DNA from: Arachis hypogaea
Lineage: Eukaryota; Streptophyta; Magnoliopsida; Fabales; Fabaceae
Assembly: GCF_003086295.3 (NCBI RefSeq)
Contig: NC_092047.1
Span: 65,390,054 to 65,454,053 of the forward strand
Direction: 5' to 3'
Length of the DNA: 64,000 nucleotides
The notes beneath the pieces are model-generated. The model was not told where the DNA came from. It saw nothing but the letters and a program-made list of their open reading frames with translations, and ran no database searches. The position numbers were made by a program, and so were the translations under genes. Of the stretch, positions 1 to 11,080 are shown one piece after another (positions within the stretch are counted from its first letter, which is position 1; each line of letters begins with the position of its first letter).

Positions 1-788
1 TACAATTTATATAGATATTTTATTAATGCTTACCATGTGATTGATGAAATATTTCCTTTGATTATGGAGTAGTTCTCTTTACTCTTGGCTTAGGCTAAGG
101 AAATTGGGTAAGCTTGAGTCATTAAGTCTAATGGATTTGATGATTTGGGAACCCCTAGTGGTCAATTTGATAGCCATTGACACTAGCCTACTACCAAGTT
201 AATTAGTAGTTAGATTGGACCTTATGGATTGATGTTGACCAAACCATTTAACATACTTCAAGTATAGAAGTAAACTTAATGAGTTTGGTTCCTCGTAATT
301 GTCAAGATATGGTTATTAGACAGGGATAGTGACCCCAATTCCCATGCCTAGCCAAGAGTTGCTTTTACCATTCATATTTGAAAACCCAAAAATCTTGATT
401 GCTTGTCTTAGTTATAGTTACTTATTTAGTTTAGAATAGAATTACATTGGATGTTATTTTACTAGTTTGGGATTAATTACATCTTGCTTTAGTCAATTGA
501 TTTAGTTTCTTGCATTTCAAGATTACTTGCTTGTTAAGATTTCTAGTTTAATTTCTTGCTCATGACTTGCAACCCCGGATTTCTAACCAATGTTGAAGCA
601 CATGTTTGGCCATTCTTTGTGAGACGACCCGAGGTTTGAATACTTCAGTTACTTTTATTGGGGTTGAACTTGTGACAACCAAATTCCTTCAAAATTTGAT
701 ACTCGAGGATTGTTGTTGGGAAGAGCTATACTTGCAACGGGATTTTATTGAGAAATTCTATACCATCATAGTCTCTTGAGGTGTATCA
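1..788 (+). repeat. 5' LTR of element A, left part missing
   Basis: This stretch matches 32501-33285 along its whole length with scattered substitutions and ends in the same TATCA/CATCA terminus just before a primer site. The first 900 or so bases of the LTR lie outside the window. There is no coding potential. A conserved hairpin motif after GAGACGACC sits at 629-648, 140 bases from the LTR end. In this copy one stem pair is broken that is intact in the 3' copy. Confidence 0.92.
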
Positions 789-793
789 AATTT

Positions 794-811
794 TTGCGCC
801 GTTGCCGGGGA
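794..811 (+). promoter_or_regulatory. Primer binding site of element A (tRNA-Asp)
   Basis: The 18 bases match the complement of the plant tRNA-Asp(GUC) 3' end (TGGCGCCGTTGCCGGGGA) with one change, T for G at the second position. The site lies five bases after the LTR end. Confidence 0.9.
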
Positions 812-934
812 ATGGTTGCAACATATGCCTTGATATTAGTTATGTGAATATGTGAATATTGTAGATAGTTTACTTTCTTTTAATACTTAGCTATAGTTTA
901 GATTTCTTTTGTATTCGTGTTATGACTCCTAAGT

Positions 935-2053
935 TTGATGACTCGGTCTCAACCGAATTCTATCTTTGCCGAGTTTGATCCTGAGATTAAAAGAATCTTG
1001 TTACACACTCTGCAAGCTAGACGGCGGTTGGATTATACGGCTAGTACTTCGGCCTCTCTTGAGGAACATACCGAATCACTAGACGGTATCGAGAGTGACT
1101 TGGAGTCCGCTACTTCCTATTCCTCTATTGGCATTACTAATATATCTTTGCATCCTACAGGTGAGCCATACATGGCGGAGCCACGATGGATCACTTTGCA
1201 CAAGCAAGGAGCTCCAGATATCATACTCCAACCATTGCAAGCAAGGTATCCTAACCTTGATCCGAACTTTGAGTTGAAGAGTAGCTTGATAAATCTACTT
1301 CCTAAGTATCATGGGTTGCCGGGTCAAGACCCCATCTGACATCTAAGAGATTTTCAAGTTGCTTGTTCTACGGCTCGAAGGCATGGAGAAAATGAGTTGG
1401 CTATTATGGTTTTTTCCTTCCCTTTCTCTCTTGAAGGGCAAGCAAAGACGTGGTTTTATTCACAACCGGATGAGATTGTGACCAATTGGAATTTCTTGAG
1501 AAGAGAGTTTCTAGATAAATTCTTCCCACTGGAGAAGACCGACTACATCCGGAAGGATATTTCGGGTATAATGCAAAGAGACCAAGAGAGTTTGTATCAG
1601 TATTGGACTCGATTCAAGAGGCTATTGGAATCTTGTCCACACCATGGATTGAACACTCACTTGCTCATTAGTTACTTCACCAGAGGTCTTTGTGCGAAAG
1701 ATAGAAGATTGCTCACCGCTTCTAGTGGCGGTTCCCTTTCAAAGAACAAGACGGAAGGAGAAGCTTGGAAATTGATAAATGATATTGCCGAGGCTACACA
1801 ACATGTAAGGGTGAGAAGTAATCCTCTCAAGGGTGTGGTAGAACCATCCCCTTCCGAAGCAAGCTTAACCAAGGCGCTTGGGGACATGACTACTATCCTC
1901 ACACAAATACAAAAAGATCAAAAGGAATACTACTCCATCCAAGCCATCCAAGCCCCACCTCAAGTTGCTCAACTTGAAGGCCCTCCTAGAATTTGTGGTT
2001 TGTGCTCTAGCAGCACGCATTACACCGATCAATGCCATCAAATTCAAGAGGAG
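935..2053 (+). pseudogene. gag: gag of element A, N-terminal part (before insertion B)
   Basis: This encodes the capsid region of an Athila-type Gag. The Retrotrans_gag-like core is visible with FPFSLEGQAKTWF, a W..L...F..KFFP block and YWTRFKRLLESCPHHG. The likely start is the ATG at 935 after a leader of about 120 bases. An in-frame TGA at 1337 breaks it, and the same frame then runs on to 2053. The last codons before the insertion encode QIQEE, and the reading frame resumes exactly at 12699 on the far side of element B. A Cys-rich LCGLCSSSTHYTDQC stretch near 2000 looks like the zinc-knuckle region. Not functional as it stands. Confidence 0.85.
2049..2053. repeat. Target site duplication AGGAG (left) of element B
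   Basis: AGGAG directly precedes the TG of the B 5' LTR and recurs at 12694-12698 directly after the 3' LTR. Removing B and one copy restores an uninterrupted gag reading frame of element A. Confidence 0.95.
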
Positions 2054-2281
2054 TGTTCATACCCTGGGTCGAGCTATCCGACCTGGGATGATCGACGACA
2101 AAGGGACCGACCTCTTCAGGTCAAGTGGACCGACTTCTTCTTAAAAGAACTCGGCCAAGTTGACAGGAAAGCCCATAAAGGGCCCAAGTAGAGGAACACG
2201 ACCCAAGTCCAAAGGCCGTCCAAGCCTATAAGAGATAAGGGCGGTTCCCTTGAAGATAAGCTGACCTCAACTCAAAGATAA

Positions 2282-2313
2282 AGATAAGATAAGATAACTA
2301 ACTTATCTTATCT
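2282..2313 (+). promoter_or_regulatory. GATAAG palindrome upstream of the TATA box in the B LTR
   Basis: Arms AGATAAGATAAG (2282-2293) and CTTATCTTATCT (2302-2313) are perfectly complementary around an 8-base centre. GATAAG is the core of the plant I-box/GATA-factor site, and the palindrome presents it on both strands. The same structure is kept in the 3' LTR (12413-12444) and in the C LTR (about 59822-59857). Confidence 0.6.
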
Positions 2314-2335
2314 AGAAAGGTCACTCTACAACTAC

Positions 2336-2343
2336 TATAAATA
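2336..2343 (+). promoter_or_regulatory. TATA box of the B 5' LTR
   Basis: TATAAATA follows the GATAAG palindrome by 22 bases. The matching site in the 3' LTR is at 12467-12474. It predicts transcription starting near 2370. Confidence 0.7.
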
Positions 2344-2563
2344 CACTGGAGCACCCAGGTATAACTCATACTCTGATTCTACATAAAACCTGTTTAATAC
2401 CCATGCTAACTTAAGCATCGGAGTCTCTTGCAAGTACCCCCCACCCTCCGGTGACCAAGGATCAGCAGTGCAGTCAGTCCCACAAGTCGGACACAACAGC
2501 TCCGACCAGTGCAGAAGATCTCGTCCGAGATCGACCTCCAGTTTCAGGTAACCCTCGGAACAT

Positions 2564-2581
2564 TGGCGCCGTTGCCGGGGA
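2564..2581 (+). promoter_or_regulatory. Primer binding site of element B (tRNA-Asp)
   Basis: A perfect 18-base complement of the tRNA-Asp 3' end (TGGCGCCGTTGCCGGGGA), one base after the LTR. Confidence 0.95.
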
Positions 2582-2603
2582 ACCTGAAAGTCATCCCATC
2601 ACC

Positions 2604-3776
2604 ATGGCGGACAACCATGACGATTCAGGTCTGGAGGATCAAACACCGCACAAAAACGCGAACGTCACGCTACAAGACACTCCGGAGACCAACCAAGACA
2701 AAGACTCACCAAATTCAGGGGCCATAGAAGCACTCCTAGATCGCCTAAAATAGCTGGAAAAAGAAACCCACCAACAAAGGGAAATCGGAAGAGATCTACA
2801 AAGAAAGATGCGGCGACGTCGGGAGTTGGAAGAAAAACTGCAGCAATTGGAAGCCGATCTCAAATCAAAAGCCCCTCGCGCTAATCTCGAGGAGAATTCA
2901 CACAAAGAGCAAGACCCCTTCACTAGGGAAATCATGAAAACCAAAATTCAAAAAGACTTCAAACTCCCGGATATGGCTCTATATGACGGCACCACGGATC
3001 CGAACCACCATCTCAGTAACTTCAGAAGCAGAATGTATCTTACCGACGCCCCAGACACTGTTCGCTGTAAAGCCTTCCCAACAACTCTGACAAAGACAGC
3101 TATGCGGTGGTTCGACAACTTACCACCAAAATCCATCTCAAGTTTCGACGACTTAGCTAAGAAATTCTTAGCCAGATTTTCCATTCAAAAGGATAAAGCT
3201 AAGCACGCCCCCAGTTTATTAGGAATCAAACAAGGAGATCGGGAGAGCCTTCGCAACTACATGGAAAGATTCAACAAAACATGCATGGACATACAAAGTT
3301 TACCCACGGAAGCCGCAATCATGGGACTCATCAACGGCCTATGAGAGGGACCTTTCAGCCAATCTATATCAAAAAAGTACCCGACTACCCTCGACGAAGT
3401 TCAGGAGAGAGCAGGAAAATATATCAATATGGAAGAAAATGCTCGTCTAGGAGAGTCCTCAAAATCGGGAGCTTCCTATCGTGACAGAGACAAAGAATCC
3501 AAAAGGAAAGACGACAGACAAGGAGAGAAAATTAAGAAGTACCATAACTACACTCCTCTTAGGGCATCACTGGTCGAAATATATAAAGAAGTCTGCCACA
3601 TGAAAAAAATCCCCCCAGCTCGGCCACTTAAAGGCAAAAAGGGAGGAGGAAACCGAAAAGAGTATTGTAAATATCATCGGGTCCGAGGACACTCCACTAA
3701 CGAATGCTTCGATTTAAAAAACATCATAGAAAAATTGGTAAGGGAAGGAAAACTAGATCGATTCCTAGCCACCTGA
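2604..3776 (+). pseudogene. gag: gag of element B (Tat-type)
   Basis: The start chosen is the ATG at 2604 (MADNHDDSG), about 20 bases after the primer site. An acidic, coiled-coil-like N terminus (near residues 45-95) is followed by the capsid core with LPDMALYDGTTDPNHHL and AMRWFDNLPPKSISSFDDLA, then a basic linker and a C-terminal knuckle of form C-x2-H-x4-H-x4-C (YCKYHRVRGHSTNEC). In-frame stops occur at 2751 (TAG) and 3342 (TGA), and the ORF ends at 3774 (TGA). The next coding block is in the same frame, so gag and pol were probably one polyprotein. Confidence 0.88.
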
Positions 3777-5225
3777 GATGATGAGCAAAGAAAGAGACGA
3801 AGGGATGATGATACCGAACGAACAGAACGATCACCTCGGACGCCAGAAAGACACGTCCATATGATACATGGCGGTTTCGCAGTAGGAGGAATCTCCAAAT
3901 CCTCTCGTAAGAGATACCTCAAAGAGATATACCATGTCGAAGGAGAGGAAGAAGCACTCAGCATCCCAGCGATAACATTTACTAAGGAGGATGCAACCGG
4001 TATCATTACCGGACACGATGATCCCATGGTTATCACCATCATCTTGGCAAACACCAACCTACACTGGACATTAATAGACCAAGGGAGTTCTGCCGACATC
4101 TTATTCAAAACAGCCTTCGATAAGCTCGGCCTAGAAGAAAAAGAACTTAAAGCATATCCAAACAGTTTGTTCGGGTTAGGAGACACTCCGGTTCGACCAC
4201 TAGGATACATACCACTGCATACAACCTTTAGAAAAGGAGACCAATCAAGAACTCTCAAAATAGACTACATCGTAGTCAACTTAAGCTTAGCCTACAACGC
4301 TCTCATAGGTCGGACCACGCTCAACCAACTCGGTGCAATAGTCTCGACCCCATACCTGTGCATGAAATTCCCAACTCCAAAAGGAATAGCTACAATAAAA
4401 GCAGACCAGAGGATGGCGCGTCGCTGTTACAACGAGAACCTCAACCTCAGAGGCAAAGGAGAAGAGTTCCACACAATTGAGCTGGGCGGAATTCAACGAC
4501 GAAAGGAGTTCCGTCCCCAACCAGAGGGCGAGATAGAAAAAATTCAGATCGGAGACACCTCGGAAAAAATAACTAATATCGGCACAATCCTCAAAGGAGA
4601 TCTAAAAGAACTGCTAATACAATTTTTGCGAGATAATTCCGACCTGTTTGCATGGAAAGCCGCAGACATGCCAGGTATAGACCTTAAACTAATGTGTCAC
4701 AAGTTGGCAGTCTATCCAGGATCTCGACCAGTACAACAGAGACAAAGAAAGCTCGGGCCAGAGCGATCCCAGGCTGTGGAAGAGCAAGTGCAGGCACTAT
4801 TGGAAGCTGGATTTATAAGAGAAGTCAAATACCCACTATGGCTAGCCAACGTTGTCTTGGTGAAGAAATCAAACGGGAAGTGGCGAATGTGTACCGATTA
4901 TACAAATCTCAACAAAGCTTGCCCAAAAGATCCGTACCCACTCCCGAGTATCGACGCCCTGGTAGACGCTTCCTCTGGGTATAAATATCTCTCGTTTATG
5001 GATGCGTATTCGGGATACAACCAAATCCCCATGTACCCACCGGACCAGGAAAAGACTTCGTTCTTAACGACAAAGGCAAACTACTGCTACATTGTAATGC
5101 CTTTCGGCCTTAAGAACGCAGGAGCCACTTATCAAAGATTGATGAATAAAGTCTTCTCGGAGCACATCGGAAAAATCATGGAAGTTTATGTGGACGACAT
5201 GCTAATTAAAACGAAAAGCGAATAG
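3777..5225 (+). pseudogene. pol: pol of element B: protease and reverse transcriptase
   Basis: It is in the same frame as gag. The open part starts at 3861. The protease is marked by LIDQGSSADIL (near 4072-4104), the D-x-G-S active site of Tat proteases. The RT follows from about 4720, with KKSNGKWRMCTDYTNLNKAC, FMDAYSGYNQI, MPFGLKNAGATYQRLMN and the catalytic VYVDDM box near 5188-5205. A TAG at 5223 ends this block, and the same frame continues directly into the RNase H region. The palm motifs look intact, so the stop is a late lesion. Confidence 0.92.
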
Positions 5226-6305
5226 ACACTGTTGACCGACCTAGCCCAAGTGTTCGACACCATCAGGAAACATGGTATGCGACTCAATCCAGCTAAATGC
5301 ACCTTCGCGGTAGAAGCAGGAAAATTCTTAGGCTTCATGCTCACACAACGGGGAATTGAAGCAAACCCAGATAAATGCCAGGCCATATTAAACATGAAGA
5401 GCCCAACCTGCATGAAGAAAGTACAGCAACTCAACGGGAGGTTGGCCGCCCTATCCCGATTCTTAGCAGGAGTTACAATAAGATCTCTCCCCTTCTATGC
5501 AACTTTAAGAAAAGGAAAACAGTTCGAATGGACGACAGAGTGCGAACAAGCGTTCCAAGACTTTAAGAAGTTCTTAGGACAGCCACCTATCCTATCCCGA
5601 CCTCAAGAAGGAGAACCACTCATACTATATCTTACAGTAGGAGAAAAGGCAGTAGCATCAGCATTGATCCGAGAAAGCGAAAATGGGCAACAACCCATCT
5701 ACTTCATTAGCAAAGCACTACAGGGATCCGAGCTGAACTATCAGAAAATAGAAAAATTTGCGTACACTCTCGTCTTAACATCTCGGCGACTCCGCCCCTA
5801 CTTCCAGGCCCACACCATCAAAGTTCGAACTAATCAGCCCTTAAAAGGAATACTACAGAAAACAGATTTAGCTGGTAGAATTCTACAATGGGCAGTCGAG
5901 CTGTCAGAATTCGACCTCCAATATGAAGCTCGGACCGCCATCAAATCACAATACCTAGCCGATTTTATCGCCGAGTTCACAGATGCCCTAGAGGCCCCCA
6001 TAGAGTGGAATTTGTATGTGGATGGATCTTCAAACAAAACAGGAAGTGGCGCAGGAGTGATAATAGAAAGCAACCAGGGAGCTCAAGTTGAGCTTTCCCT
6101 CAAGTTTGGATTTTCGGCTTCAAATAACCAGGCGGAATACGAAGCGTTGCTAGCTGGCTTGAAACTGGCTGAAGAAGTGGGAGCGCGAAAACTCATAATC
6201 TATAGTGATTCGCAAGTGGTCACATCACAGATAGCAGGGAGCTACCAAGCCAAAGATCCCATCATGAAAAGATACCTGGATAAAACCAAGCAACAGCTCG
6301 AATAA
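5226..6305 (+). pseudogene. pol: pol of element B: RT connection, RNase H and second (archaeal-type) RNase H
   Basis: The frame continues past the TAG. The end of the RT thumb is followed by the first RNase H (YLTVGEKAVASALIRE, FISKALQGSELNYQKIEKFA). In the first motif the expected Asp is replaced, which is typical for a degenerate primary RNase H in Tat elements. The second RNase H has LYVDGSSNKTGSGAG, NNQAEYEALLAGL and IIYSDSQVV, keeping the D, E, D triad. This double RNase H defines the Tat lineage. The block ends in TAA at 6303, after which the frame continues. Confidence 0.9.
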
Positions 6306-7687
6306 TTCGGGGAATACAAGATCTGCCACATACCCCGCGAGCAAAATGCTCGAGCTGACGCACTCTCAAAGCTGGCTAGCACCAAACCAAGAGGCAATAA
6401 TAGAAGCCTCATCCAGGAAATGCTACAGAACCCATCAATCTCGGAAACAAAAAAAGTCCTAAACATAACAGGCCAGGACCAAGACTGGATGATCCCCATA
6501 ATCAACTACCTCAAGTCAGAAATGCTCCCCGCAGAACAAAAGGAAGCAAAGAAGCTAAAAAGGGAAGCAGAATACTACACCATTATAAACAACACCCTGT
6601 ACAAAAGAGGGATATCGGTGCCATTAGTAAAGTGCGTGCCGACCTCCCACACCAGGGAAGTGCTAGAAGAGGTACACAGCGGCATCTGCGGCAGTCATCT
6701 CGGAGCTAGGGCTCTTGCCAAAAAGATACTCCGGGCAGGGTTTTACTGGCCAACTCTATAGAAAGAATCTACAGAGTTCGTAAAGACATGTCCACCACGT
6801 CAGAAGCATGCCAACTTCCACATTGCCCCACCAGAAGAACTCATCAGTGTAACCGCACCTTGGCCTTTTGCGAAGTGGGGACTCGACCTTCTCAGCCCCT
6901 TTCCCCAGGGATCGGGGCAAGTTAAATTCCTCATAGTAGGGGTAGATTACTTCACAAAGTGGATCGAGGCAGAACCCTTAGCCAACGCCACTGCCCAAAG
7001 AAGCCGAAAGTTTTTATACAGAAACATTGTCACAAGATTCGGGGTCCCATATTCAATAACCACAGACAATGGCACCCAATTCACAGATGCCGGCTTCAGA
7101 AAACTAGTATTCGACTTGAATATAAAGCACCAGTTTACCTCTGTCGAACACCCTCAAGCCAACGGACAGGCCGAAGTCGCCAATAAAGTCATATTAGCAG
7201 GGTTAAAACGAAGACTACAAGATGCAAAGGGAGCTTGGGCAGAGGAGCTTCCACAAGTCCTATGGGCCTATCGAACGACGCCACATTCTACCACAAAGGA
7301 ATCCCCATTTCGGTTAACATACGGAACGGAGGCAATGATTCCAGTAGAAATTGAGGAAGGATCGCACAGGGCAGTCCATTATAATGAGGGAGCAAACCCC
7401 AACTTCAGAGGGAAGAACTCGACCTACTACCTAAGATCCAGGAAAGAGCTCGGATCAGGGAAGAAGCGCTAAAACGTCGAATGGCCTCCGGATATAACCA
7501 AAGGGTAGTACCAAGGAGTTTTGCTGAAAACGATCTCATCTTAATCCGAAACGACATAGGAACAACTAGATCTGGAGAGGGAAAATTGGCAGCCAATTGG
7601 AAAGGACCATACCGGGTCACAGAAGTACTCGGAAAGGGCTACTACAGAATATCCGAACTCCACGAACGGGAGCTTCCAAGGTCATAG
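6306..7687 (+). pseudogene. pol: pol of element B: integrase
   Basis: The HHCC region lies around 6670-6800. A TAG at 6759 interrupts it and the second Cys of the C-x2-C pair reads as Arg (CPPR). The catalytic D, D, E are visible in KWGLDLLSPF, ITTDNGTQF and HPQANGQAEVANK. The GPY/F-like tail appears as NWKGPYRVTEVL before a stop at 7685. The reading frame changes near 7400-7412, where EELDLLPKIQERARIREE becomes readable in the second frame. The stop, the Cys loss and the frameshift make the domain inactive. Confidence 0.9.
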
Positions 7688-8254
7688 CATGCCTGCAACC
7701 TAAGAAGGTACTACAGTTAGAAAGGGCAAAGGATCTCACCAGTGGATGCGCTCTTTTTCCTGAAAAGGTTTTTTAATGAGGCACCAGGTTGAGACCCAGA
7801 CCCAACTTAAGAGGATGAGAAAAATCCCACATGTATATATTTGCATTTTTCTTTGAATAAAATATTACCTAGGTATCCTACAAAGATTTCAAGACACATT
7901 ATTCTGAAGCATTCATCGTCCGATTATAAAGCTACAGGTCGGCAAAAAGTGAAAAACAATTTCACTGCACGACCACGATAAAGACAAATCGTCCAATAAA
8001 GATGAAAACGCGATTCACCCAAAGGACAAGCTCGACATGCCAACCACTTTCTACAAATCGGCAAAAATAAACACAGAATAATGTAAAAAGTTATCGAAAG
8101 CAATCTAAAAAGAACCTGACGAGGTCTTACGGATAGCTAATATAAATAACTTAAAGAGACTGGCCGACATCAAAAAGTCGGACCAAGTCAACCCAAGTTA
8201 TCAGCGAATCCCTGGAAAGAGGTCTGGCCAACCCTATTAAAGAGGAATTGCTAT
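7688..8254 (+). other. Non-coding spacer after pol of element B
   Basis: There is no credible ORF. The sequence is AT-rich with scattered GTCGG/CGACC words like those in the tandem repeats that follow. It is part of the long 3' untranslated region typical of Tat elements. Confidence 0.6.
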
Positions 8255-8785
8255 AACTTAGAAGAGATCGACCTAACGAAGTCGGTCCCCTACAAAAATA
8301 AGTTATAAAAGTAATCCCTGAAAGAGACCTAACAAGGGTCCAAGAAAGAGGATTACGAAATAACTTAGAAGAGATCGACCTAACGAAGTCGACCTCCTAC
8401 AAAAGACAAGTTATAAAAGTAATCCCTGAAAGAGACCTAACAAGGGTCCAAGAAAGAGGATTACGAAATAACTTAGAAGAGATCGACCTAACGAAGTCGA
8501 CCTCCTACAAAAGACAAGTTATAAAAGTAATCCCTGAAAGAGACCTAACAAGGGTCCAAGAAAGAGGATTACGAAATAACTTAGAAGAGATCGACCTAAA
8601 GAAGTTGACCTCCTACAAAAGATAAGTTATAAAAGTAATCCCTAAAAGAGACCTAACAAGGGTTCAAGAAAGAGGATTACGAAATAACTTAGAAGAATTC
8701 GACCCAACGAAGTCAATCCACTACAAAAATCCAAGCAATCCCTGAAAGAGACCTCACGAAGGTCCAAGAAAGAGGATTACAAAAA
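8255..8785 (+). repeat. Tandem repeat, unit about 108 bp, about five copies, in the 3' region of B
   Basis: The word AACTTAGAAGA recurs at about 8255, 8362, 8470, 8578 and 8686, giving periods of 107-108. The middle copies are nearly identical and the outer ones are diverged. Each unit contains GATCGACCTAACGAAGTC and CCCTGAAAGAGACC. A homologous array, in reverse orientation, lies in element C at 63473-64000, so the repeat was present before these two copies diverged. Confidence 0.92.
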
Positions 8786-9152
8786 GGATTCTATCAGGGG
8801 ACCAACGCAAAGAAGTCAGTCACAAGGCACTAAAGAACACACGCAAAGCAAGAAAACCAAATTGGACCCCTACAGCTACAAAGAGTCAAAAACTCAAGAA
8901 GTTCAAATTGGGAGAGTTCAACATCAGCAGGTTTTATATAAAATATTAAAGACCTCGAAGGACCACCAACACTTACTACCCAAAGGGTAGCAAGCTACTT
9001 GTCTGTTTTTAAAAGTAATAAAAGTTGCTAGGAAGGCAACTAAAAAGAGTCAACATCTAAATAAAGAGTTCAAAAGGCCAAAAAATCGGGCCATCTACAC
9101 AAAAGTTACAAAAAGTTTCCACAAAACGCCCACAAGCCGGGCCAACTACAAA
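8786..9152 (-). other. Spacer between the tandem repeats and the antisense gene of B
   Basis: No ORF is seen. On the minus strand this is the 3' untranslated side of the antisense gene. The matching stretch in C is 63083-63472. Confidence 0.5.
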
Positions 9153-11080
9153 TCAACAGGCATCAGAAGTTTTCTCGGCACCATCAGGAGCTTTCTTCGC
9201 GGCATCAAGACCAGGGGAAGGAGGGCGAGCTTGAATCGGCACCGCATCAACAGTCCCATCCTCCCGATTCAGGATCTGGCAATCCAAGTCAGGCACAGCA
9301 GGAGGAGCGAAAGAAGTCGGCGCCTTGATGGAAGACACGAGGGAAGGAACAACTTCGTCATCATCACCCTCATCATCAGGGACAATTTTGCCATCTCGGA
9401 CAACATTATCCAAACTGAAAAGGGTAAGATCGGCCTCAGAAGCAATGATCCGGACTTGTTCTTTCAAGTTCTCATAAGCAGCAGTTACGCTACCAACAAG
9501 ATGACCTGGAGGTTGGCATAATCCTCCCGGGCGTTGTCCAGCTCTTCCCTCAAGCGCCTCCCCTCCCTATAGGATGTCACATAGCTTTCCTTGTGCATCA
9601 TGGCTGCATCCTCAGCCAACCTCAAGGAAGCAGCCAGCGACTCAGAGCTCGCCTTCTCATTCTCGAGGTCCTTCTCCAACTTGGCCACCTTCATCTCGAG
9701 CTCCTCCTTCAACCCCTTCATCCGGTCGAACTCCCGTTTCGCCTCCTTCATAAATGCCTTAGTAGCATGAAGAGGAAGGTTCTGGGCAGTTTGATGAATC
9801 GCAGCCGCCATATAGGCCATCCTCACATGATTCTGAGCCATAAACTCCAAATGATGAAGAATGGACACATCATCCATGGGAATGGTACCATATGGCCCAA
9901 TCTGTTGATCTATAAATTCAATAGCATTGAAGTTAAGAGCATTGAGATCAAAGGGCTCGGAAGTCTTTTGCTTTTTACTTGGAGGAACAATGGGTGGAAC
10001 AGCAGAAGAAGAAGGGGGATCCACCAAACGGACCCGAGGTATCGGGATCGTCTTCTTCACCCCAAGAGAGCTCGGTACGGCTGGCTTCTCACGAGGCTGA
10101 GAAGACCCCTCCCCAGCAGCCCTGGCCGCAACATTCCTGGCAGCAGTCGCCTTCTGTGCCCTTTTAAAAGCTTTCATAGACTCATTGTTCTTCATTGCCT
10201 CTGCAAATAAAATAGAAGTCAAGCTACAAATCAAACAAGTCGAAAATACAGCTACAAGCATCATAAGAGAAACAGCAAAGGAAACACAAGATACCCAGTT
10301 CAGATTGAAGAAGAGAAGGGTTGGTTAGAAATTTCTTTGTGTCAAGATGGGGAGGCTGACCCCAACGCTCCTCTAAAACAGTCACAAAGGCTCGCTCAGC
10401 CTCATCCAACATGTCCCAAGAGTATCTAGAGACCCTAACATCCTTCTACCACTCTAGGGGAAAGGCGGGCTCATCATTTTCATCCAAGAAAAAGGGCCGA
10501 GATCCTTCAACAGCTTGGACCTTGAAGAAATAGTTTTTAAAATCCCGAAACGATTCGTCAAACATGGAAAAAACTTTCTTTCCTTGGGTAGAATGGAAGG
10601 AGACCCAAGCTGACTTCTTTTTCACCACACCAGGCTTAGTCAAGACAAACAAATAGAAAAAGAGAGATTGGGAAGCAGGAATACCAAAACTATTACACAA
10701 CAATTGGAAGATTTTAATAAAACCCCAGGAGTTGGGGTGAAGTTGAGAAGAACATTACAAGACTATAACAGGTCGATTTCAAATGGAGTAAAGGGAAGAG
10801 TAACTCCGAGTTGACCAAAGAAAAAATCGTAAGCATAAAAGAAAGGGCGATTGTCAACAACTCGAGTCGAGAAATAGACTCTCTCGTCAGCGGTAGGAGG
10901 AACAAGCTCATAATTCTTCTCATCACCAGAGTTACTACAGACGCTGTGAAACTGCCTAAGCTGAGAACAAAACTCAGAATCAACCAGCGAGACACACATG
11001 AGAACCATGGAGTCCACCCAATCGGCCATACCCACAGGGACCTGGGAAGGCGTCGCTACGACGTTATTTCGGGAAGACAT
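9153..11080 (-). pseudogene. Antisense extra gene of element B, Transposase_28-like, two exons, broken
   Basis: It reads opposite to gag-pol. Exon 1 runs from the ATG at 11080 (MSSRNNVVATPS) down to 10297 and exon 2 from 10200 to 9153, with an intron between. The N-terminal half resembles the Putative gypsy-type transposon domain (PF04195), marked in the sister copy by PSQLHPNSWGFIKIF. The C-terminal half is long and charged and predicted coiled coil (KGLKEELEMKVAKLEKDLEN). Lesions here are a TGG-to-TAG stop and a small deletion near 10740-10760, and a frameshift near 9508 that separates the last 105 codons. Extra antisense ORFs are known from Tat elements such as maize Grande; their function is not known. 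Confidence 0.82.
10201..10296 (-). other. Intron of the antisense gene in B (96 bp)
   Basis: On the minus strand it begins GTATCTTG and ends TTTATTTGCAG. Splicing joins ...CTG G and AG GCA ATG in frame. The same junction, same phase, occurs in element C (intron 61965-62048), and the intron sequences themselves have diverged more than the exons. Confidence 0.8.

Larger units (their letters stand above)
2054..2562 (+). repeat. 5' LTR of element B (509 bp)
   Basis: It starts TGTTCATACC, ends CGGAACA, and pairs with 12185-12693. A TATA box and a GATAAG-rich palindrome lie in the middle, so U3 is about 280 bases. The Tat LTR at 59541-60082 is homologous. Confidence 0.96.

Noticed and set aside
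794..811. tRNA gene
   Set aside because: The tRNA-like bases here and at 2564, 26476, 35627, 38646 and 54528 are only the 13-18 base primer sites of retrotransposons, with no cloverleaf around them.
8255..8785. CRISPR-like array
   Set aside because: The 108-bp units are contiguous without unique spacers and lie in a plant retrotransposon.
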